Origin: CAYHWW01 sp964360145
GTDB lineage: Bacteria; Bdellovibrionota; UBA1018; CAYHWW01
Length of the DNA stretch: 11,793 bases
Assembly (NCBI GenBank): GCA_964360145.1
Contig: CAYHWW010000103.1
Span: 1-11,793 of the forward strand
Direction: 5' to 3'
In this document: positions 1 through 6,500 of the stretch, piece after piece
How the letters are laid out: each line of letters begins with the position of its first letter
How positions within the stretch are numbered: the stretch's first letter is position 1
Program-made: the position numbers and the translations under genes
The notes under the pieces: model-generated
Databases searched by the model: none
What the model was told of the DNA's origin: nothing
The model's input: the letters and a program-made list of their open reading frames with translations, nothing else

Positions 1-173
1 AGGTGGAGATCGGCACTCGCCGGGCCAGCCTGATTGGCGCGGCCCTGGGTATTGACCCAGCTTTCATCCTCTTCCCCGACGGCGCCGAGGGAGCGCTCAA
101 AAAAGAAGTCGAGCGCGTGAGAAAAAAGTCATCCCGGCTCCTGGCCGAGAAGCGAAAGAAGTACGCCGCTTAG
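1..173 (+). CDS. C-terminal end of an unidentified protein, possibly a helix-turn-helix regulator (partial)
   Basis: This is an open frame entering from the left edge (first full codon at 3) and ending at TAG 171-173. It gives 56 residues, so only the tail of the protein is visible. Codon use is natural for a GC-rich genome. The visible part starts VEIGTRRASLIGAALGIDP, which loosely recalls the end of an XRE-type helix-turn-helix (the E-x-G-x-R turn followed by a 'ALGIDP' helix end). However, the stretch between those two elements is about five residues shorter than in typical XRE domains, so the match is weak. The last 25 residues form a strongly basic, probably helical tail rich in Lys, Arg and Glu (EVERVRKKSSRLLAEKRKKY), suitable for nucleic-acid binding. 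The gene runs convergently towards the large minus-strand operon and need not be linked to it. That the frame is coding is fairly sure; the family is not. Confidence 0.65.
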   Translation, partial: VEIGTRRASLIGAALGIDPAFILFPDGAEGALKKEVERVRKKSSRLLAEKRKKYAA

Positions 174-264
174 CCCTCTCAAAGAGATAAGAAGTTCAAA
201 GGGTGGGTACGGAGGCCAGGCCCCTGATCCGGATAGTGTGTGCCACCAAATAGAGATCGAATGC

Positions 265-292
265 CGCCGCAGCGGTCGATTCCGCTACGGCG
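265..292. terminator. GC-rich stem-loop between convergent genes, candidate terminator
   Basis: Bases 265-275 and 282-292 form 11-base inverted arms with one mismatch (C270 against A287) around the six-base loop TCGATT. The stem is mostly G-C. It lies 92 bases after the stop of the plus-strand gene and about 160 bases after the stop of the minus-strand operon. No run of T follows on either strand, so it is not a textbook intrinsic terminator. It could act as an RNA 3'-end stabiliser or assist factor-dependent termination. Confidence 0.35.
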
Positions 293-353
293 CACCCGGC
301 TCCCGCGACCGCGCCGCCGAGAGCCTGAAATCCTCAAGTGCAGAGTATTCCAA

Positions 354-378
354 GGAATCATCCAGCGATAATGATTCC
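354..378. other. Perfect inverted repeat GGAATCAT / ATGATTCC
   Basis: Bases 354-361 (GGAATCAT) and 371-378 (ATGATTCC) are perfectly complementary 8-base arms separated by nine bases. The left arm also sits next to ATTCC at 347-351, which could pair with GGAAT instead and give an alternative small hairpin. There is no T tract. Possible roles are an RNA hairpin downstream of the operon or a binding site for a dimeric regulator. The sequence does not decide between them. Confidence 0.35.
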
Positions 379-413
379 GCTGTTGGCACTGCTGTAGAGT
401 AGATGAGCCGAGA

Positions 414-427
414 GGTGACCCGTCACC
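414..427. other. Short palindrome GGTGAC-CC-GTCACC just after the operon
   Basis: The 14-base element has perfect 6-base arms (414-419 and 422-427) with two central bases. It begins 25 bases downstream of the TAG stop of the SpoVR-DUF444 gene on the minus strand. As RNA it would form a tight G-C-rich hairpin, but no uridine run follows. Together with the stem-loops at 354-378 and 265-292 it makes three consecutive stem-forming elements in the convergent intergenic region, the likely place where operon transcription ends. Confidence 0.3.
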
Positions 428-452
428 GATCATCCTGCATCCCGAGCCTACC

Positions 453-3400
453 CTACGGTGTTGGGGTCGCTACTGGCGGTGAACCGTAGTAGGTCCGCAA
501 CGCCCGGATGATGGAAGCAAAGGTCTTGTTGATGATGGCAAAGCCCACGAACTCTGGTTTGCGCTCAGCCAGGACCTTCATCTTCAAGGAGAGATCTTCA
601 AAAGATCCGAGGCTGTCCGGGTCCGTTTCTTGCGGATGGATATGGCCGTAGGCGAAGTGCTCAAGCTCATCAGACAGCTTGTCGATGGCAGCCACGGTCT
701 GATCCGTGCCGAAATCGCCGCCGTCTGAGAAGAGCATGCCGAAGCGGTTGAATTGCTCCCGGGGGTACTCCTGGTAGATTTCTTCCATCTTGCGCACACC
801 GGTGATGATCTGGGTGCCACCTCCGTTAGCGACGGAGAAAAACTGCTTTTCGTTCACCTCTTTCGCATCATCGGAAATGATCACGAAACGCTCTTTGAGG
901 TAGGGATAGCGGGCTCTGAGCACGGCTCGGATATTGGCCATGGAATCAGAGATGATCTTACGGTGTTCCGCGGAGATGCTGCCCGAGTAGTCCCGGGACC
1001 AGACAATCACCGCATCCGTGTCCGGGATGGGCTCCCGCTCAACGTCGTAAACCACACGGTCTTCGGGACGGTAATTTCTAAGACCTTGGCGCATGACCCC
1101 GATGGGCCTCATGCGGGGCCGACGGCCTTCGAGACGGGCCTGACGGCGTTCCTCGGCCAGGCCGCGCCGGTAAATGCGGCGGGCGGTTTGCGGGTAGTGC
1201 ATGCGGCCGCCAGGGCGGCGCACGTGACCCGTGAGGACTTCATCGGGTTGCATGGCGTCGCCTTCCGTGGAGCGCATATTGCGGAGCTGGATGGCCTCGG
1301 CAAGCATTTCGCCATAGAGCTCGATGGGGACTTCAGCAAAAGCGGGGTCACCGCCCTCGCCCTGGCCTTTGCCCTTACCCGGCTTTTTCTCATCGCCGGG
1401 CTCGCCCTCTTCACCCTCGCCGTCGCCATCGCCGCCATCCCCATCGGGGTCTTGACCCGGCACGAAGTCGCCGGGCACCACGGGGCCCCCACCGATGCTG
1501 AGATCTTCGTCAGGCATGGTGGCGGTGGTGGACACCGCACTGAGGGTCACGCGATCCACGGGGGTTGGGCTCACGGAGCCGGGGCGAGCCTTGAGGGCTT
1601 TTGGATCCAGCTGGAAGGAAGGCACATGGGGGAGCACGCGCACCCGCACGCTGTTGCGCTTCATTTTAATCGGGAACTTGCCCTGCACCGCCAGCTTCAA
1701 GCTGCGGTAGAGGCGCACGCCGGCAACGCGCAAATACTCAGTGAGGGCCGCGGGGGCGGTGGGTGTGTGCGTGGTCATGCGAGCGGCTGCATCCACCACG
1801 CTGGGGCCCCCCATGCCCGTGAGCAACGCTGACTGGAACTTGGTGAGGTCCTGGGGTGTTTCAGCATTGGGATAGGACAGCTCAAGATCGTACTGGTGGG
1901 CCGCGATGGCGGCTTCCAGCTTCTCTTTGATTTTGGCCATGTCCACTTGTTGTGGCTGATCGGGGCTCTGCTGGGCGGTGACCGTCACTTCACCAAAGGT
2001 ATTGACCGTGACTTGCATGGGGAATGTGAAGGGTGCAGTGGGAACGGGGACGGGAGAAGGGAAGAAAGGGCGGAAAGGGAAGGAAGGACCGTTGTTCCGA
2101 ACGTCGCTCGGCTGCCACAGAGACGAGCCAATGGTGACCATGCTCACGGGACGATCAAGCATTTTAGCCAGGATATAAAGAGTCTGCCCCATGGAATCGA
2201 GCTCCAGGGGGATGTCCCGCACGGGGCGGTGGCGCAGCACGGCGCCGGCGCCATTGGGGCCCTGGAGCTGCACGAGCTCCAGCACAGGGAAATGGTTCTC
2301 GTGATTAGCCACGGCGTTGGCGAGGGAGCGCACCACGCGGCGCCAATCCCGAGTCACCACCACATCCATGGGTTTACCCTCGGGCGAATGTTGGCCGGAG
2401 GGACGCTGCAAGAAGAGCTGATGCTCACGCACCCACTCTTCATCCAAGGCGTACAGCAGGAAGGTGTAGTCATTGTACTGGGCGTTGAGGCGAATAGCTT
2501 CGGCGAGGAACTGGGTGTCCTGCTCCTTGGGCGACAGCGTGCGGATCTCAGGGCGTGCCACGAAGCGCTCCCAGACCCGCAGCCAGGCTTCGGTGCCCAA
2601 CCAATAGGGGTTGCTGAGACTGGGGCCCTTGGGCCTGCCCTTTGCATCGGTGCCGTAACGAACGGAGGCATTGAGCACGCCGTGGGCCATGGAATGCTCA
2701 TGGGTGTTGTACGGAGTGTGAGGAAGGTTGAGATACACCGCCATCTCGGCAAAACCCTCGTTCATGATCTTCGTCATGACGGCGGCGCCGATGTGGCGCT
2801 GGGACGCTTCGTAAAGCTCGATCATGCGCCGTTGCCAAGCGGGCGCGGTGGCGGGCAGATTTCGTGAGAGCGCCTGAAGAATGCTGCGGGTGGGCGCGGT
2901 GAGGTTGCCGTTGGCAAACTGCCCGGGCTCGTCAAAGGTGCCTCGGGTCACGTCCTGGAGGAAATCCAAGGATTTCAGCTTCAAGTGGAACGCGGCGATC
3001 TGGTCTTTATCAACCTGCCCCTGAACCTCGCTCATGTAGGTGGCGTACTCGTAGCTTGCCCGCACCGGGTCCGCCTGACGGATGCGGAACAGGGTACTGG
3101 TGGCGAAGAAAGTATAGTGGCCCGCCACGTGGGCCAGCACGACTTCGTTCTCGGAGCCGGTGTTCGTGCTGCGAATGAACTGCTGGTGATTGGGCTCCCC
3201 GGTGAACACCACTTCAAGGATGCCCGCGGCCTGGCGGGAGGCCTTCAGCACCTGCGCGCCATCAAGGGCGTCCGGGGCGGGGTGACCGCCCGTGAAGGTG
3301 ATGCCCGCCATGTCGGTGGCGTTGGCCCAACGGATTTCATTGTGGGGCACGACGCCGCCCAGGCTGTGCCAGGCGCCATAGATCTCATCCACCATGCGGG

Positions 3401-3593
3401 CGTACTGCGCCATCTGCTCCGGGGTGGTGGTACCACTGCCCATGATATGGATGTTGCCCCGTGGCACGGGACAGGGCGCTTCAAGGAGGCTGGCGCAACC
3501 ACCGCTGCAGCCGCCCTCACCGGCCTGGGCCACGACGCCGTGGCATGCGAAGGTCAACGCGAGTGCGAGCATCATCATAGAGCGGAGCTTCAC
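453..3593 (-). CDS. Exported SpoVR-like / YeaH (DUF444) VWA fusion protein
   Basis: Third gene of the operon, 1046 residues. Start: GTG at 3593, overlapping the TGA of the upstream gene (GTGA), with GGGAGG ending six bases before it. Residues 1-24 form a Sec signal peptide (KLR, then a hydrophobic core, cleavage after VAQA). Residues about 55-488 match SpoVR/YcgB along their length: AHVAGHYTFF (His155, His159), the KIMNEGFAEM motif (Glu279), an EHSMAHG segment (His304), NPYWLG, and the family's C-terminal strand region at about 439-488. Residues 500-525 are a Pro/Phe-rich linker, and 526-700 are unrecognised. A Gly/Asp/Glu/Lys linker (713-748) precedes a YeaH/DUF444 region (about 750-1038) with a VWA fold. 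Its MIDAS is complete: DYSGS (Asp868, Ser870, Ser872), Thr927 in NGGGT and Asp957 in SDGGD; AKEVNEKQFF is also family-typical. In E. coli, YcgB and YeaH are separate cytoplasmic proteins linked to stress and starvation, with no settled activity. Fusion and export are the unusual points. Domain calls are confident; the function is unknown. Confidence 0.88.
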   Translation of the reverse strand: MKLRSMMMLALALTFACHGVVAQAGEGGCSGGCASLLEAPCPVPRGNIHIMGSGTTTPEQMAQYARMVDEIYGAWHSLGGVVPHNEIRWANATDMAGITFTGGHPAPDALDGAQVLKASRQAAGILEVVFTGEPNHQQFIRSTNTGSENEVVLAHVAGHYTFFATSTLFRIRQADPVRASYEYATYMSEVQGQVDKDQIAAFHLKLKSLDFLQDVTRGTFDEPGQFANGNLTAPTRSILQALSRNLPATAPAWQRRMIELYEASQRHIGAAVMTKIMNEGFAEMAVYLNLPHTPYNTHEHSMAHGVLNASVRYGTDAKGRPKGPSLSNPYWLGTEAWLRVWERFVARPEIRTLSPKEQDTQFLAEAIRLNAQYNDYTFLLYALDEEWVREHQLFLQRPSGQHSPEGKPMDVVVTRDWRRVVRSLANAVANHENHFPVLELVQLQGPNGAGAVLRHRPVRDIPLELDSMGQTLYILAKMLDRPVSMVTIGSSLWQPSDVRNNGPSFPFRPFFPSPVPVPTAPFTFPMQVTVNTFGEVTVTAQQSPDQPQQVDMAKIKEKLEAAIAAHQYDLELSYPNAETPQDLTKFQSALLTGMGGPSVVDAAARMTTHTPTAPAALTEYLRVAGVRLYRSLKLAVQGKFPIKMKRNSVRVRVLPHVPSFQLDPKALKARPGSVSPTPVDRVTLSAVSTTATMPDEDLSIGGGPVVPGDFVPGQDPDGDGGDGDGEGEEGEPGDEKKPGKGKGQGEGGDPAFAEVPIELYGEMLAEAIQLRNMRSTEGDAMQPDEVLTGHVRRPGGRMHYPQTARRIYRRGLAEERRQARLEGRRPRMRPIGVMRQGLRNYRPEDRVVYDVEREPIPDTDAVIVWSRDYSGSISAEHRKIISDSMANIRAVLRARYPYLKERFVIISDDAKEVNEKQFFSVANGGGTQIITGVRKMEEIYQEYPREQFNRFGMLFSDGGDFGTDQTVAAIDKLSDELEHFAYGHIHPQETDPDSLGSFEDLSLKMKVLAERKPEFVGFAIINKTFASIIRALRTYYGSPPVATPTP

Positions 3594-6500
3594 GATCCAC
3601 CTCCCGGTGCTGTGGGTGTTTTGGGCTCAAGCCAGGCCTTGCAACGTTCGCCGAAGCCCACCCTGCGAGCCAACCCATCGCCCCCCTCGAAGAAAGGGAA
3701 GCCCTCGGCGAGCAAGAGCATGGTTGCCAGATCCTGGGACACCATGAGGCTCGCACGGTCTTCAAAGAGATAATTCTGCACGGGGGGCAACTGGGCCAAG
3801 GCCGCATTGGTGGTCACCGCACGCAGAACGCCAGTCATATGCTCGGTGACTCGCCCCCAGGGCATGCGCGCCATGGACTGGTCCAGCACCATGAAGAAGA
3901 GACGCATGGCTTCGTAATTGCTCAAGGGGCCCGCGCCCTCTGCATTGATGCTGCGAGCGTCAATTTGAGAGATGAAGCGCACCACGGCACCCACCAGCTC
4001 CTCGCCCCCGACGTCAATGAGATCGATGGCATCACTATCCAATTGAGTGAGCCACGCCCTCTGATTGGCGGGGAGCTGCCTCACGTTGGGCACCCGGATA
4101 TTCTCTGCCAGCAGCGTTTCGAGCACGCCAGCCACTTCATCACTGGTTTGGCGCATCACATCGCCACGAGTGCGGCGGGCAGCACCGGTGCCGCGACCGA
4201 GGAACTGGTCATAGGCGCTGGATGCGCGGGATGCACCCATGAAGGGCAGCTCTGTAGCCACGATTTGCTGCTCTAAAGAGTAGGTGTGCATGGCGCGCCG
4301 CAACTGAGCCGCTTCATCGAAGCCGGTATAACCCAAGTCCCGTGGCTCCACCCCGAGGGACTCCACGTCCAAGGCTCGCTGCTGGGACAGATGATCATGG
4401 AGGGCCTGCATGATGGGAGCGCCCCAGAACTGCTGGCTATCCCGGCCACGGGCAAAACGGTGATCGAGGTAAAGGGAACGCAACAAGATGCGGTAGACAT
4501 TGCGCCGGAAATTCTCCGCCAAGAAATGAGTCATTGCCACTTTACCGCGGAAATCCCTGCTGCCATCAAGGGTTACGAGCTGCGTGCGGCTCTCGCCAAA
4601 CTGCTCGATATCCGAGATCGCCTCCACGCCGCTGGCCTCAAACCGCCTGCTGGTACGGCCGACCGCCGCCGCCCCCTCCGCCTCGGTTTCAGGGCGAGGC
4701 AGCACGATGAAGGTGGAGCCCGCACGGCTGCGTGCGGGCACGGTGAGGGCATTGGTCGCGGCGGAAAGAAAGCTGCGGGCATCAACCTTGGCAAAATGCG
4801 TCGACATGAGCTGCACCGCCGCGTCAGAGACCACGACGAACTTGGAATCGTTTTCCAGAATCGTCTGGGCGGCGCCCCGTGACTTCACCGCCAGCTGGGG
4901 CGCTTTGGCTTCCGCGGGAAACTCGCTCAAGTCCACGATGCGGCCGAAACGACGGACGAAGGAACGATCGATATCGTTGGAGCCATCACCGCTGGAAAGC
5001 GTCGCCAGGATCTTGTCCATCTCGGTGGCCTCGGCGCTGTCCTTGTTCTTGAACCGATTCAACCGCTCCTGGTTATCCGTGGGGTTCATCGTGATGATGG
5101 GAGTGAGGTTTCGCGTGGGATACTCGATGGTGCGGCCGTTGCTGGTGATCGAGTATGTGGGGCTGTCCTGGAAGGAGCGGATTTTTGAAATGAACCGTTG
5201 GCGCACGGTGGGTGGCGCCAGGTGCATGTCGTCGAAGACCAGAAAGCCACGGTAACCGTTGGGCAACGCCAAGAACTGGTCGAGGTGCTTCAATGCCTCG
5301 GAGAGGGGAATCCCCCCGGAGGTGCGCGGCGTGTTCGCCGTGCTGTCGTCATAAACCCGGGACATGGGCAGGAAGAACACCCAGGCGTCCGCATTGCTGT
5401 CCACTGAGGCCTCCATGCGATAGGGCTTCAGCTTCAATACTTCGTAGAGCAGCGTGGTCACTAAGTACGTTTTGCCGGTACCCGACCCACCAATGATGAT
5501 CATGGAGCTGGAAACGGGCTTGGCGTCATTGCTCTGGAGCTGGCTTAAGATGGTGTTGATGACGTCCCTCTTCAGCTTGGCGTCACCGTAATAGCCCGCC
5601 AGATGCCACTGGAACACGGCTTCATCCCCGGGTTTCTGCCCCTCTTCGTGCCGATACAGGATGGAGAGGGGGTCCTGGGGCCCGAGCAGGTTGATGTTCA
5701 GGGTCATGGGGAACACTTTGGAGAGCAGCGTCTCAACGGTGGCTCGGCTGAGGACGCGTTCCCGCCTCAATCGGGGATTGGTGGTGAGATCATGCCCCAG
5801 AAGATTCAAGACCCTGAGGAACCCTTGATAAATGGGCATGCCATTGGTGGTGCACAGCCTCTCGGTCCTGTTCACAAGATAGCTTGCGAGGGCAAGGCGT
5901 GCCTCATCGGAGGTCACCGCTGCGCTCTCTTCGCCTCCTTCCGTCACCAGGTTATTGGCGGAGAAGGTGTAACCGAGGGCGCGGACCTCTGGCCGATCAA
6001 AGAGAGAGAGCACGTAACTTTCCCGAGTGGCCCGGGCCAGGGGTTGCAGTCGAACCACCTCGAACTTCTCGGCAAGGGCGAAGGAAGTCTCAAGAGGGGC
6101 GCTGGCAAGCATCGCCGTCCAGTCCTCTTCGGTGCCAATGAGCAGGGTGGAGTACGTCGGTGCTTCGTTGCTATCCCTGAAGGCGGGAAGAGGCAGTTGG
6201 CGCCCCTCGGTTGCAAGCCAATAGGCCATTGAAGGAGGCGAGGAGCGACTCAGTGTCTCTTCGGACAAAGAGGGGTCACCCGTCATCGTCGAACTGGGAC
6301 CAGCGATCTGCGACTCTTCAATCATAAAGCCGTCTATGGCACCGCCGTGCATGGTGAGTTTGGGAGCGCCAACCTCCCTCACTGTCTCAATGGAACTCAA
6401 CAGCACCGGACGGGTGCGACCAGCCCTGCCCTCGTCACGCATGTGAGTGAGCACATTGATGACTTCTTCCTGCAAGCTCGCCCGGCTTTTGTCGAGGTTG

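Noticed and set aside
179..433. 84-codon minus-strand frame just downstream of the operon
   Set aside because: Arg/Gly/Ser-rich composition, no convincing ribosome-binding site, no family resemblance, and it runs through the intergenic stem-loops.
174..452. Intrinsic terminator, tRNA or CRISPR repeats in the intergenic region
   Set aside because: Stems are present but no T-run follows; no cloverleaf with a CCA-type acceptor and no regularly spaced direct repeats were seen.
753..1832. 359-codon open frame on the plus strand
   Set aside because: Antisense to the DUF444 part of the fusion gene. Its His/Gly/Ala-rich translation looks like a mirror of the real codons.
1896..2867. 323-codon open frame on the plus strand
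   Set aside because: Antisense to the SpoVR part of the fusion gene and without a recognisable motif.
3543..3593. Lipoprotein signal (LTFAC, Cys17) in the SpoVR-DUF444 protein
   Set aside because: The residues before Cys17 (Thr at -3, Phe at -2) do not fit a lipobox, and a good type I site (VAQA followed by Gly) lies seven residues later.
5030..5500. Second AAA of the large protein as a MoxR- or dynein-type ATPase
   Set aside because: The FDD Walker B recalls dynein, but the GRT-x-EYPTRN loop, the SFVRRFGRIV arginine-finger segment and the DAR sensor 2 follow Clp/Hsp100 order better.
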